Of a stretch of DNA of 64,000 nucleotides, positions 1-8,759 are shown one piece after another (within the stretch, counting starts at the first letter, position 1; each line of letters opens with the position of its first letter). The position numbers were made by a program, and so were the translations under genes. The stretch is from NCBI GenBank assembly GCA_052267165.1, contig JBKQHO010000013.1:310001-374000 (forward strand), written 5' to 3'. The notes beneath the pieces are model-generated. The model was given only the letters and a program-made list of their open reading frames with translations. It did not search any database and was not told the origin of the DNA. Source of the DNA: CAWICD01 sp052267165 (GTDB lineage Bacteria > Vulcanimicrobiota > Vulcanimicrobiia > Vulcanimicrobiales > Vulcanimicrobiaceae).

Positions 1-144
1 AGCGGCTCGCAGCCATGACAACCGCTATTGAGTGAGCGTCACATGGTCCCGGTGAGAAACTACCTTGTCTTTTATCGCGTCCAGCGTGAGAACGACGTGC
101 AGATCATTCGTGTCCGCCACGGCGCTCGCAGTGAACTCTTATAA
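1..144 (+). pseudogene. ParE/RelE-family toxin, 3' remnant
   Basis: The frame ending at the TAA at 142-144 encodes NYLVFYRV and then IIRVRHGAR, which matches the C-terminal strands of ParE/RelE toxins, where the last strand typically reads like LRVLHGAR. A TGA at 16-18 interrupts this frame, and a start at ATG 43 would leave only 33 residues against about 90-100 for the family. I infer a decayed or frameshifted toxin whose 5' part lies outside the window. No antitoxin is visible here. The bases from 145 to 296 hold nothing I recognise. Confidence 0.55.
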
Positions 145-296
145 TACGTGAACTCCCCGTCTCGCAAGCGTGGAACCGAGGAGGGTTAACAAGGTGGGCT
201 TACGTCGGTAGCCGGCTACACTTGGGGCTAGGTTGGAAGGCAATCTGTTTCCGGCTTGTACTTTCGCTCCGGAAGAGAATGAGTTCTCCGCGCCGC

Positions 297-1139
297 TCAC
301 GCCTTGCGGCGCAGCACCGCACCGTAGACGCTGAGGACGCCGGGCGACGGGCCGCCGATCAGCGGCAGCAGGCGGCGATCCTTCGTGCGCCACATCAGCC
401 CGCGCAGATGCTGCTCGCCCGCGCGCGGCCACGGGCTGTTCTTGGAGCTGAGCACGTCGAAGTGATGGACCGTTCGCTCGGGATACTCGAAGGTGAACGC
501 GCGGGCGAGCTCGTCGCGCACGCGGTCGAAATGCTCGGGCGTCACGCCGGCGGCACCCTCGACGTCGATGTCGAGCGTGACCAACAACAAGCCGCCGGGC
601 CGCACGATGCGCGCCAGCTCGGCCGCGATCGGCACCGGGTCGGGCATGTGCTCGAGCACGCTGATGCTGTACGCCACGTCGACCGACGCGTCAGGAGCCG
701 GCAAGGTCGCGCCGCTGAGTTCGGGCCGCAAGGTTCCGGCGCCGATGCCGAGCGCCACCGCGGCCTTGCGCAAGTCGCCCACGCAGACCGGATCGTTGTC
801 GAACGCGAACAGGTCGACGCCGAGCCGAGCGACGGCGATCGAAAAGAACGTCGAGCCGCTGCCGAAATCGGCGAGCGCGAGCCGGCCATGGCGCCGAGCC
901 CGCTCGCGCAGCACGTGATGGTACACGAACGGATATTCCCAGCAGCGCGACCAGCCGTGCAGCGTGTCGGTATCCCACTTGTAGGCCGGATCCCGAAAGT
1001 CCGGCGCACGTTCGAGAAACTGCCGCTGCACGGCCTCGAGCTCGTCGAAGAGCCGCCGGTACTCCGGGGCGCGCATGTCGCTCAGCGTCGCGTAGCCGGA
1101 GCGCTCGAACAGCGTTGCTTTCGTCGCAGTGTCCGTCAT
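297..1139 (-). CDS. class I SAM-dependent methyltransferase
   Basis: A 280-residue protein with a class I methyltransferase fold. Motif I is LADFGSGSTFF at about residues 89-99, followed by an acidic strand end (FAFDND). The later SISVLEHMPDP segment near residue 160 is the usual motif II/III region of Methyltransf_11-type enzymes. It presumably transfers a methyl group from S-adenosylmethionine to a small molecule or lipid; the substrate cannot be read from the sequence. It lies 8 nt after the arginase stop on the same strand, so it is probably the last gene of the antiporter-arginase run. There are no signal peptide or membrane segments, so it should be cytoplasmic. Confidence 0.8.
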   Translation of the reverse strand: MTDTATKATLFERSGYATLSDMRAPEYRRLFDELEAVQRQFLERAPDFRDPAYKWDTDTLHGWSRCWEYPFVYHHVLRERARRHGRLALADFGSGSTFFSIAVARLGVDLFAFDNDPVCVGDLRKAAVALGIGAGTLRPELSGATLPAPDASVDVAYSISVLEHMPDPVPIAAELARIVRPGGLLLVTLDIDVEGAAGVTPEHFDRVRDELARAFTFEYPERTVHHFDVLSSKNSPWPRAGEQHLRGLMWRTKDRRLLPLIGGPSPGVLSVYGAVLRRKA

Positions 1140-1147
1140 GCCGCGCT

Positions 1148-2065
1148 TTACAGAATCGACTTACCGAGCGCGGAGAGAATCAACTCGACCGCAAGCTCGG
1201 CCGTGCGATTGGCGACGTCGAGGATCGGATTGATCTCGGTGACCTCGAGCGAGCCGAGCACGCCCGCCTCGGCCAGCATCTCCATCGCCAAGTGCGCTTC
1301 ACGGTAGGTCAAGCCGCCGCGCACCGGCGTGCCCACGCCGGGCGCCTCGTGCGGATCGATGCCGTCCATGTCGAAGCTCAGGTGGACGGAGTTCGGACCG
1401 TCGCCCACGATCGCGATCGCCTCCTCCATCACGCGCACCATGCCGAGCCGGTCGATCTCCATCATCGAGAAGGCGCGCATGCCGAGCTCGCTGATGCGCT
1501 GGCGTTCTCCCGCGTCGACGTCGCGCAGACCGATCAGCACGACCCGCTTCGGATCGAGGCTGCGGTCTTCGAGCGCGATCGAGACGGGCATCCCGTGGAC
1601 GTTGCCCGAGGGCGACGTCAGCGGCGTGTTGATGTCGCCGTGGGCGTCGACCCAGATCAATCCCGGCTCGCGCTTGCGCGCACGCGCCACGCCGGCCAGC
1701 GTACCGATCGCGATCGAGTGATCGCCGCCGAGCACCAGCGGGAATCCGCCCGTGCCGATCGCTTCCTCGACGATTCGCGAAAGCTCGTCGCAGACGGCCA
1801 GAATGATCGGCAGGTATTTTGCGTTGCGAACCGCCTGCGCCGCATGCGACTCGACGACGGGGACCGGCAGGTTACCGTGATCGACGATGTTGGCGACGCC
1901 CAGCGCTTCCAAGCCCTCGCGCAGGCGTGCATAGCGGATGGCGAAGGGTCCCATGTCGACGCCCCGCCGGTCGGCACCGAGGTCCATCGGCACGCCGATG
2001 ACGTCGATTCGCGCGGGCAGGCTCGCTGCGGCGCGCGAGCGTCCGGGGGAAGGCGAAGCCGTCAT
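1148..2065 (-). CDS. rocF: arginase
   Basis: A 305-residue ureohydrolase that should hydrolyse L-arginine to ornithine and urea in the cytoplasm. The binuclear manganese motifs are intact: GGDHS with His116, DAHGDIN at 140-146 and SFDMDGIDP with Asp232 and Asp234. The SPSGNVHGMP loop near 151-160 is typical of true arginases rather than agmatinases. The start is fixed by an ATGA overlap (ATG 2065-2063 inside the TGA of the antiporter gene), which suggests translational coupling. Its position directly behind a cation/proton antiporter hints at a link between arginine breakdown and pH or potassium homeostasis, which is inference only. Confidence 0.92.
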   Translation of the reverse strand: MTASPSPGRSRAAASLPARIDVIGVPMDLGADRRGVDMGPFAIRYARLREGLEALGVANIVDHGNLPVPVVESHAAQAVRNAKYLPIILAVCDELSRIVEEAIGTGGFPLVLGGDHSIAIGTLAGVARARKREPGLIWVDAHGDINTPLTSPSGNVHGMPVSIALEDRSLDPKRVVLIGLRDVDAGERQRISELGMRAFSMMEIDRLGMVRVMEEAIAIVGDGPNSVHLSFDMDGIDPHEAPGVGTPVRGGLTYREAHLAMEMLAEAGVLGSLEVTEINPILDVANRTAELAVELILSALGKSIL

Positions 2066-3675
2066 GTCGGCGCTTTCGCGGAGGAGCGCGTCGCCGCCCT
2101 GTGCGCTTCCAGCGCTTCCCGGCGCCGCTCGGCAGGCGTTCCGAGCGCGTCGAGCGCCGCCGCGGCGACCGCCAGCGCACCTTCGTCCTCGGGGACGATC
2201 GCGGCCCGCGCGCCGTCGGCGAGCAGGCCTTCCAAATCCTCGGTGAGGCTCGCACGGACGACGACGAAGGCGTGGCTGCGCGCGCGCACGCGGCGCAGGA
2301 TCGCGGCATGGGCAGGGCTCTCGGGCGGGGTCACGACCAGCAGCCGCGTTCGCGAGCCGACCAACGCGTCGAGAATGCTTGGGTCGGCCGCGTCGCCCCG
2401 CGTGACGGAATAGCCTTGCTGCTCCGCGCTGCGGACCGCGTCGTTTCTGCGCTCGACCAGCGCGAACTGGATCGCCGAGCGCTGCAGCACGTCGGCGACG
2501 GCCTCGCCGACGCGGCCGAAGCCCACGACCACGACGGCCTCGCCCGAGCCGGCCGCGCCACCGGTCGCTCGGCCGGTGCCTGCGAGCGCGCGGACCGCCG
2601 GCGCGGCCAGCGTCGCGCAGCCGATCGAGACGAACGTAGCGCCCAGCAGCAAGTCGTATTCGGCCGAATTGAGACGGTGCGCGTCGCGCGCCGCGTTGGC
2701 GAGTACGACGTTGAACTCGCCGAGCGGAACCATCGCGAGCCCGACCAGCGGGACGCTCGCGCTCTCGAGCCCGGCGAGCCGCCCGAGCAGCGCCCAGCCG
2801 CCGAAGCGCACGGCGACGAGCGCGCCCGCGAACGCCAACAGAAGCAACGGATGCGTGCCGAGCGCGCGAGGGTCGAGCAGCATCCCCATCGAGACGAAGA
2901 ACAACGACACGAAGATGGCCCGAAAGGGCGCGACGATCGACTGCACCATGCGGCTCCCGGCAGCTTCCGAGACGACCGCTCCGGCGATGAACGCGCCGAA
3001 CTCGAAGGAGAGGCCAGCCAGGTATCCGAGCCACGCCGCCACCAGGGCGAGCGCAGCGAACGCGCCGAACAGCGCCTCGCCCGGCGCGCGTTCCAAGAGC
3101 CGCACGACCAAGCGGTGCAGCACCGTCGCGCCGAGCACGAGCGCTACGCCCACGAACGCGAGCGCGCGCAGTACCGGCGCGACGATTCCCGCGATCGTCA
3201 GCGCGCCGGGCGGGGCGGAGACGAGAACCAAGAGAGCGACGGCCGCGAGATCCTGTACGACCAGCAGCGCGATGGCGAAGTGGCCGGCGGGCGCGCGCTC
3301 GATGCGCAGCTGGCGCAACAACGCCGCGCCGATCGCGGTGCTCGAGAGCACGACGATCAAGGCCAGCGTGATCGGATGCGGCAGGTGCGCGAAGGCGGCG
3401 ATCGCCCACGCGACGACGGCGAACAGCGCCATCAACGCGACGTTGCCGGCCAGCGCGACGCTTCCGATCGAGCGCAGCTCGCCGGGCGAGAAGCCCAAAC
3501 CCAAACTGAACAGCAAGAAGATCAGCCCGAGCTCGGCGAGCGCCTCGATCGTGCCGCTGCGCGCGACGAAGCCCGGCGTGAACGGCCCAATCGCGACGCC
3601 CGCGACGATGTAGCCTACGACCGGATTGATGCGCAGGCGCGACGCCAGCGCGCCGCCGCCGCCGGCGGCGACCAA
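2062..3675 (-). CDS. CPA2-family cation:proton antiporter with TrkA-N domain
   Basis: An approximately 537-residue inner-membrane protein of the KefB/YbaL type. About twelve hydrophobic segments are followed by a Rossmann TrkA-N domain (VVVVGFGRVGEAVADVL) that should bind NAD(H). It probably exchanges K+ or Na+ for protons, gated by nucleotide state. The NPVVGYIVAGVAIGP block is the second helix of the family. The first standard start is TTG 3675, but the in-frame codons up to CTG 3717 (LYDKLEFLRDLTVALVAAGG) look like the missing first helix. The true start may therefore be a CTG just past the end of the upstream AI-2E gene. The 3' end overlaps arginase by 4 nt. Confidence 0.85.
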   Translation of the reverse strand: MVAAGGGGALASRLRINPVVGYIVAGVAIGPFTPGFVARSGTIEALAELGLIFLLFSLGLGFSPGELRSIGSVALAGNVALMALFAVVAWAIAAFAHLPHPITLALIVVLSSTAIGAALLRQLRIERAPAGHFAIALLVVQDLAAVALLVLVSAPPGALTIAGIVAPVLRALAFVGVALVLGATVLHRLVVRLLERAPGEALFGAFAALALVAAWLGYLAGLSFEFGAFIAGAVVSEAAGSRMVQSIVAPFRAIFVSLFFVSMGMLLDPRALGTHPLLLLAFAGALVAVRFGGWALLGRLAGLESASVPLVGLAMVPLGEFNVVLANAARDAHRLNSAEYDLLLGATFVSIGCATLAAPAVRALAGTGRATGGAAGSGEAVVVVGFGRVGEAVADVLQRSAIQFALVERRNDAVRSAEQQGYSVTRGDAADPSILDALVGSRTRLLVVTPPESPAHAAILRRVRARSHAFVVVRASLTEDLEGLLADGARAAIVPEDEGALAVAAAALDALGTPAERRREALEAHRAATRSSAKAPT

Positions 3676-3718
3676 AGCGACGGTCAGGTCGCGCAGAAAC
3701 TCGAGTTTGTCGTACAGG

Positions 3719-4900
3719 TCAGGAGCGGCTCGCGCCCGCCTTGCGCGACTCCGTGACGCGCGCCGGGACGGGTCGCTCGGTGACGGCGGCGGTGTCGGGC
3801 GCGCGTTCGATCGGATAACGCGGCACCAAGTGAACGATGAGGACGCGCAATGCCGCGGCGATCGGCACGGCCACGAACATGCCGCCGATGCCGGCCAGCT
3901 CGGCGCCGATCAAGATGGCGATGATCACCGTCAAGGGCGAGAGCCCGACCGAGTCGCTCACGATCTTGGGCGCGATCACGTGGCCTTCGAGCTGGAAGAT
4001 CACGACGAAGGCGACGGCGATGATCGCTGCGTGCTGCCACCCGTCGTTGAACAGCGCGAGCAGCACCGAGGGCACGAAGGCGACGACCGCGCCGACGTAC
4101 GGGATCGCGTCGAAGAGCCCGGCGACCACGCCGATCAGCACCGCGTAGCGAATGTGCATGATCAGCAAGACGACGGTGATCGCGGCGCCGATCGTCGCGC
4201 CGACGGTCAGCTGGCCGCGAATGAAGCCGCCCAGCACATGATCGAGATCGCGCATGATGGCGAGCGTTTTCGCGCGAGCGCGCGGCGGCACGACGCCGAG
4301 GAAAGCGCACTCGATCTCGGTGGCTTCGAGCATGATGTAGACCGAGATGACCGGTATGACGATGACCGTCGCGACCACCGCGACGGTCGAGAGCAGCAGC
4401 GTGAAGAAACGCGAGGCCGCCGCGCCCGCGTACGTTTCGCCCAAGCTCGCCGCTTGCGGCGCGAGCCCCGCGAGATAGTCGCGCAGCTGCCCGGGCAGGT
4501 GCGCGACGACCGGGTTGTTCGGATCGCTGAAGAAGCTCTGTGCGTTGTGCACGATCGAGGGCATCGCCTTGACGAGCGACTGCGCGTCGCTGGCGAGCGC
4601 CGGCACGACCACCGCCGCGCCGAAGCCGCCGACGATCAGAATTGCCAAATAGACGAGGACGATCGACCAGACGACCGGCAGTCTCTGATTGAGCCAGCGC
4701 ACCGCCGGAAAGATGACGTAGGTGAAAAAGATCGCCCCGATCATGATGACCGCGAACCCGCTCACCCGCCCCAAGAAGTCGAGCACGGCCGAGAGCGCGA
4801 TTGCGGCAAGCACGACCAGCGCTAGCACCTTGAGCGCGAACGTCACGCGCCGTTCGGCGCGCGAGCGGCGCAGTGCAGCCGGGCGTCTTCCCGTATTCAT
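3719..4900 (-). CDS. AI-2E family transporter (PerM-like)
   Basis: A 393-residue membrane protein of the AI-2E/PerM family (PF01594). There is a basic N-terminus, paired helices near residues 20-85, a long soluble middle section (about 100-170), then five or six helices. The segment FDAIPYVGAVVAFVPSVLLAL is the most conserved family block. Members export autoinducer-2 or act as Na+/H+-type efflux proteins, and the substrate cannot be assigned from sequence. It heads a minus-strand cluster with the antiporter, arginase and methyltransferase. The start is ATG 4900, just upstream of a divergent small gene at 4920, so the two probably share a promoter region of fewer than 20 bases plus coding sequence. 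Confidence 0.87.
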   Translation of the reverse strand: MNTGRRPAALRRSRAERRVTFALKVLALVVLAAIALSAVLDFLGRVSGFAVIMIGAIFFTYVIFPAVRWLNQRLPVVWSIVLVYLAILIVGGFGAAVVVPALASDAQSLVKAMPSIVHNAQSFFSDPNNPVVAHLPGQLRDYLAGLAPQAASLGETYAGAAASRFFTLLLSTVAVVATVIVIPVISVYIMLEATEIECAFLGVVPPRARAKTLAIMRDLDHVLGGFIRGQLTVGATIGAAITVVLLIMHIRYAVLIGVVAGLFDAIPYVGAVVAFVPSVLLALFNDGWQHAAIIAVAFVVIFQLEGHVIAPKIVSDSVGLSPLTVIIAILIGAELAGIGGMFVAVPIAAALRVLIVHLVPRYPIERAPDTAAVTERPVPARVTESRKAGASRS

Positions 4901-4919
4901 CCAGAGAGAGTATCACACG

Positions 4920-5069
4920 ATGCAACGCGAGTTTCCCTCGGAGACCGAAATCCCGATGGACGCCCCGTACGCGCCCGAACCCGAGCCGCCGGGCGAGCCG
5001 TCCCCAATCCGGCAGCCGCCGAGCGAGCTTCCCCCGCTCCTGCCGGACCCGGTTCCGGCGCCGGCGTAG
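4920..5069 (+). CDS. small proline- and glutamate-rich hypothetical protein
   Basis: A 49-residue open frame starting at ATG 4920 with a GAGAGAG purine run about 9 nt upstream. About one third of the residues are proline, mixed with Glu/Asp (for example APEPEPPGEPSP), so it should be disordered and acidic. Short Pro-rich acidic proteins of this look are common and unassigned in many bacteria. It is divergent from the AI-2E gene and precedes the lipoprotein gene by 66 nt. I do not recognise a function, and the frame could be chance in such GC-rich DNA. Confidence 0.45.
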   Translation: MQREFPSETEIPMDAPYAPEPEPPGEPSPIRQPPSELPPLLPDPVPAPA

Positions 5070-5135
5070 GCGCCGGAAGGCGGCGCCGGCGCAAAGCCGG
5101 AGGCTTCCTTAGCTCGCGCGCGTAGTGGCCAGGAC

Positions 5136-6176
5136 ATGAGTGCTCGCCGCGCGCGCGCGACGCTATCGCTCGCGCTCGTCCTTGGATTTGCCGCCTTGGT
5201 CGCCGGCTGTGGCGGCGGCTCTTCGAAAGCCGGTTCGGCCGCCAGCCCACCGGCGCTGCGGCTTGCGCTGGTGAGTCGCGTGGGCAGTCTGGGCGAGCGT
5301 GACTCGGCCTATGCCGGTTTGCTCGCGGCGCAGCGGCATTTGGGTGCTTCGATCGCCGTCTTCGATTCGAAGACGCCGTCCGATTACGCATCGAACCTGG
5401 CGCTGCTCGCCGACGAAGACTACGACCAGATCTTCGCGGTCGGCTATCCGCTCGGCCCCGATCTCGACCGCATCGCACGCGGTTATCCCAAAAGGCATTT
5501 CGCGATCGTCGACGCCATCGTCGATCAGCCGAACGTGGTCTCGGTCGTCTTTCGCGAGCAAGACGGCGCGTTTCTCGCCGGGTCGCTCGCGGCGTTGATG
5601 AGCAAGAGCAAGACGATCGCCTTCCTCGGCGACGTCGCAAGCCCGCTCTCGCAGAAATACGAGACCGGCTTCGCCGCCGGTGCGCGGCAGATCGGCCTGC
5701 GCGTCCGCGTGCTCGACGACTATACGGGCTCGCCGCAGGATGCCGCCGCCGGCAAGCGGCTAGCAGCCGCGCTCTTCGACAAGGGCGCCGACGTCGTGTT
5801 CGTAGCAGCCGGCAAAGCCGGCCTGGGCGCCTTCGACGAAGTGCGCGCGCGCAAAGGCGACTATCTGATCGGGAGCGGCACGGACCAAGACGCGCTGGTC
5901 CCGGGCAAGGTCCTCACCAGCATGCTCAAACGGGTCGACACCGTGGTGTTCACGCTCGCTCAGGAGAGCCTCGCTCAGAAGACGCCGAGCGGAACGCTCA
6001 GCTTCGGTCTCGCCGAGGGCGGCGTCGGACTGACTGATTTCCGCTACACCAAAGGCATCGTCGGCGCGGCGAAGCTGGCGCGTCTGGCCGCGCTCGAACG
6101 GGCGGTCGCCGACGGCGGGATCGAGCCTCCCCAGAATCGAACCGAGCTGGCCGCTTTCAAGCCGGTCTCTTTTTGA
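5136..6176 (+). CDS. BMP/PnrA-like substrate-binding lipoprotein
   Basis: A 346-residue lipoprotein. A hydrophobic leader ends in the lipobox LVAGC with Cys25 and is followed by a Gly/Ser linker. The mature part follows the PnrA/Med (Bmp, PF02608) pattern: LALVSRVGSLGERDSAY at the start, then YDQIFAVGYPLGPDLDRIA, then REQDGAFLAGSLAALMSKS. Relatives bind nucleosides or act as competence/positive regulators. No ABC permease or ATPase sits beside it, so it is an orphan binding protein or works with a transporter elsewhere. It is expected on the outside of the cytoplasmic membrane. The start at ATG 5136 gives a standard n-region (MSARRAR). Confidence 0.85.
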   Translation: MSARRARATLSLALVLGFAALVAGCGGGSSKAGSAASPPALRLALVSRVGSLGERDSAYAGLLAAQRHLGASIAVFDSKTPSDYASNLALLADEDYDQIFAVGYPLGPDLDRIARGYPKRHFAIVDAIVDQPNVVSVVFREQDGAFLAGSLAALMSKSKTIAFLGDVASPLSQKYETGFAAGARQIGLRVRVLDDYTGSPQDAAAGKRLAAALFDKGADVVFVAAGKAGLGAFDEVRARKGDYLIGSGTDQDALVPGKVLTSMLKRVDTVVFTLAQESLAQKTPSGTLSFGLAEGGVGLTDFRYTKGIVGAAKLARLAALERAVADGGIEPPQNRTELAAFKPVSF

Positions 6177-6251
6177 GATTTAAGAGCGTTAAGTTACACC
6201 GCGTGTCGGAAGGTGTCGGCGCGGCAAACGTTGACATTCTCGGCTAATCCG

Positions 6252-7316
6252 ATGTTGCGCCATTGTCGCGTTCAGCTCTGGTATCTTGCATTTGTGGCGT
6301 GCCTTGCATTCGCGCTGTCCGCGCCAGCGCAAGCGCAGATCGCACCCGCCCCGATGAGCGAGCTTCAGCAGCAGCTCGTGCTGGCCGTCGGACATGCGCC
6401 CGGCCGCGTCGGGATCGCCGTCGAGGACCTCGCGACCGGGTACGTCTCGGAGATCAACGGCGGGGCGAACCTGCCGGCCGCATCGACCATCAAGATTCCG
6501 GTCATGGTCGAGGTCTTCAAGCAGATGCAGGAAGGCGACATCGACCTCAACACGGTCGTCCACCTCGAAGCGAGCGACCGCGACTGGGGCTGGGGCGACA
6601 TGGCCGACGCCGCGCCCGGCACGGCCCGCACCGTCAAACAGCTGCTCTGGCTGATGATCACCAACAGCGACAACACCGCCACGAACATGCTGATCCGCTT
6701 GGTCGGACGCTCGCAGGTCAATGCGGAGATGGCCGACCTGGGCTTGCACAGCACGCGCTTGGGCGACTACATCCGCTCGGACACGGACGACATCCGCTAC
6801 GCGCTGCGCACCAGTCCGAACGACATGGTCAAGCTGCTCGACGAGATCGCGCGCCTCCGGCTGGTCGACGAGTGGTCCTCACGCGAGATGCTCGCTATCC
6901 TTAGCGGCCAACATCACAACGGGCTCTTGCCGGTGCCGCTGCCCAAGGACGTCAAGATCGCGCACAAGACCGGCTCCTTGCACGACACGCTCAACGACGT
7001 CGGCATCGTCTATCACGACCAGGAGCCGTACATCATCGCCGTGATGACGACGCAGCTCCCCGACCTCGACCTCGGCCGCGCCTTCATCCACAAGGTCTCG
7101 CGCATCGCGTTCGACGAGCTTTCTCGCGTCGCGGCCTGGCGCGAGGAAGCTGGCGTGCCGGCCTTCGAGATGGCCGGCACCGGTGATGAGGCGACGCCCG
7201 CAGTCGCCGCTCCGCCGTCACCCGACGTCAAGATGTGGGGCTCGAGCACCGCACCCTTGCTGACGCCGAGCGAAGGGGCCGCGGCCGACCGCGACCCGAC
7301 GAGGAGCGATTACTAA
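6252..7316 (+). CDS. class A beta-lactamase-fold serine hydrolase, secreted
   Basis: A 354-residue exported enzyme, using ATG 6252 because it gives a normal Sec signal peptide ending APAQAQ; an upstream GTG at 6213 would bury it. The active-site motifs of penicillin-recognising enzymes are present: S78-T-I-K81, S139-D140-N141 and K239-T240-G241. I could not find a clear omega-loop Glu166 equivalent (the region reads LGDYIRSDTDDI). Deacylation as in a true class A beta-lactamase is therefore uncertain, and a carboxypeptidase or esterase role is possible. The last 60 residues are a low-complexity Pro/Ala tail beyond the domain. It converges on ilvE. Confidence 0.82.
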   Translation: MLRHCRVQLWYLAFVACLAFALSAPAQAQIAPAPMSELQQQLVLAVGHAPGRVGIAVEDLATGYVSEINGGANLPAASTIKIPVMVEVFKQMQEGDIDLNTVVHLEASDRDWGWGDMADAAPGTARTVKQLLWLMITNSDNTATNMLIRLVGRSQVNAEMADLGLHSTRLGDYIRSDTDDIRYALRTSPNDMVKLLDEIARLRLVDEWSSREMLAILSGQHHNGLLPVPLPKDVKIAHKTGSLHDTLNDVGIVYHDQEPYIIAVMTTQLPDLDLGRAFIHKVSRIAFDELSRVAAWREEAGVPAFEMAGTGDEATPAVAAPPSPDVKMWGSSTAPLLTPSEGAAADRDPTRSDY

Positions 7317-7368
7317 TGGACCGTCTCCGACGCAGGTGCTAAGCGCCCGTTCCAGCGGCGCGCTTGCG

Positions 7369-8313
7369 TCAGGCGACGACGCGGCGCCGCGCGTAGACCG
7401 GCGTCAGCATCGAGCGATAGGCCGGCTCACGTCCGCCGGTGATCGCTTCCAGGAAGTCGCTGAGCTGGGTCGTCATCGCGCCCTTCTTTCCGCTGCCCAC
7501 GGCCCGGTTGTCGACCGCCCGGATGAACGAGATTCCCGCGGCGGTTCCGGTGAGGAAGATCTCGTCGGCCGTGTACAGCTCGCTGCGGTCGATCTGGCGC
7601 TCGTGGACGGCGAAGCCGAACTCGTTCCTCGCGACCGCGATGACGGTGCGCCGCGTGATGCCTTCGAGCACGTTCTGCGAGACGTCGGGCGTACTGAGGA
7701 CGCCGTTCTTGACCAGGAACAGGTTGGCGGCCGACCCTTCGGCGACGTGGCCGTCGGCATTGAGCATGATCGCCTCGTCGAAGCCGTTGAGGTGCGCGTC
7801 GCTCTTGGCCAGCGCCGAATTGATGTAAACGCCCGTGACCTTGGCGCGCGCCGGGGCGGAATTGTCGTCCATCCGCCGCCATGAGCTGATGCACGTGTTC
7901 AGGCCGGACTCCGCGTCGTAATACTTGTCGAACGGGATCGCGATGATCGCGAAAGCGTCGGTGACCGAGTGCAAGCGAACGCCGATCTCCTCGGCACCTT
8001 TGTAGAGCAGCGGGCGAATATACACGTTCTGTTCGAAGTGGTTGGCGGCGCAAAGCTCGACCGTCAGCTCGACCAGCTCGTCGAGGCTCTGCCGCAGTTC
8101 CATCAGCAGAATCTTCGCGGAAGCGTGCAGGCGCTCGTAGTGGTCGCGCGGTTGCAGCAGATAGAGCTCGCGGTCCTGCGGGTTCCAGTAGCCGCGAATT
8201 CCTTCGAAGCAGCCCGTGCCGTAATTGAGGCCGTGCGTGAGCAAGCCGACGCGCGCATCGTCGTACTTCATGAAACGGCCTTGCGCGAAGACGGTCGATT
8301 CGTGAATGTCCAT
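7369..8313 (-). CDS. ilvE: branched-chain amino acid aminotransferase
   Basis: A 314-residue fold-type IV PLP enzyme. It should interconvert Val, Leu or Ile with their 2-oxo acids using glutamate/2-oxoglutarate. The PLP lysine is K158 in ARAKVTGVYINS. The downstream signature DEAIMLNADGHVAEGSAANLFLV carries the phosphate-binding Glu192 and the EGS turn. The N-terminal GLNYGTGCFEGIRGY block is typical of bacterial IlvE rather than D-amino-acid aminotransferase. The length matches the family. It is transcribed alone on the minus strand, divergent from a small membrane-protein gene at 8394. Confidence 0.92.
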   Translation of the reverse strand: MDIHESTVFAQGRFMKYDDARVGLLTHGLNYGTGCFEGIRGYWNPQDRELYLLQPRDHYERLHASAKILLMELRQSLDELVELTVELCAANHFEQNVYIRPLLYKGAEEIGVRLHSVTDAFAIIAIPFDKYYDAESGLNTCISSWRRMDDNSAPARAKVTGVYINSALAKSDAHLNGFDEAIMLNADGHVAEGSAANLFLVKNGVLSTPDVSQNVLEGITRRTVIAVARNEFGFAVHERQIDRSELYTADEIFLTGTAAGISFIRAVDNRAVGSGKKGAMTTQLSDFLEAITGGREPAYRSMLTPVYARRRVVA

Positions 8314-8393
8314 GCCCGTTTCTTCGCGAGCGCCGGGGCGCGGGCATTCTGTCCGAGGGAGAAGCTCGCACCAAGCGGGTATGAAGCGTGACG

Positions 8394-8753
8394 ATGCTGG
8401 AAGGATCGCGCGCTTTCGACATTACGTGGGGAACGCTCACCGCTGCCGCTTGCCTGGTGCCGGCCGCGATCGTTCTCACTCGCTGGTTTCGGCGAGGCTT
8501 GCCTTCGGTATTCGGGGCCGCGACCGATCCGCGGCGGCGGCTGGAAGGCGCCTGGGGCGTCTTCGGCATGGTGATGGGCTCGACAAACTTCGGCTGCCGC
8601 TTCGTGCGGCACGGCCACCTCCCCGGGGTCCACGAAGGCTACGCGTTGATCACCCTGACCTATCTCGTCGTCGTCGGTCCGCCGGTCGCGCGCGTCGTCG
8701 CGAGCTGGCTCCGCGCGCCGGCCGTTAACGGTTTCTTGCGCCGTTCGGCCTGA
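8394..8753 (+). CDS. small hypothetical membrane protein
   Basis: A 119-residue protein starting at ATG 8394 (a GTG at 8388 is an alternative). Three hydrophobic stretches are visible: residues about 11-30 (GTLTAAACLVPAAIVL), about 55-70 and about 85-102 (ITLTYLVVVGPPVARVV). These suggest an integral membrane protein with two to three helices. I do not recognise a family. It lies 6 nt before the next gene on the same strand, so it probably heads the small membrane/secreted cluster that runs to 10041. Confidence 0.6.
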   Translation: MLEGSRAFDITWGTLTAAACLVPAAIVLTRWFRRGLPSVFGAATDPRRRLEGAWGVFGMVMGSTNFGCRFVRHGHLPGVHEGYALITLTYLVVVGPPVARVVASWLRAPAVNGFLRRSA

Positions 8754-8759
8754 GCGCGC

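Noticed and set aside
2101..4825. Plus-strand frames opposite the antiporter and AI-2E genes
   Set aside because: Compositionally extreme (Arg/Asp/Gln-rich) antisense shadows without domains or ribosome-binding sites.
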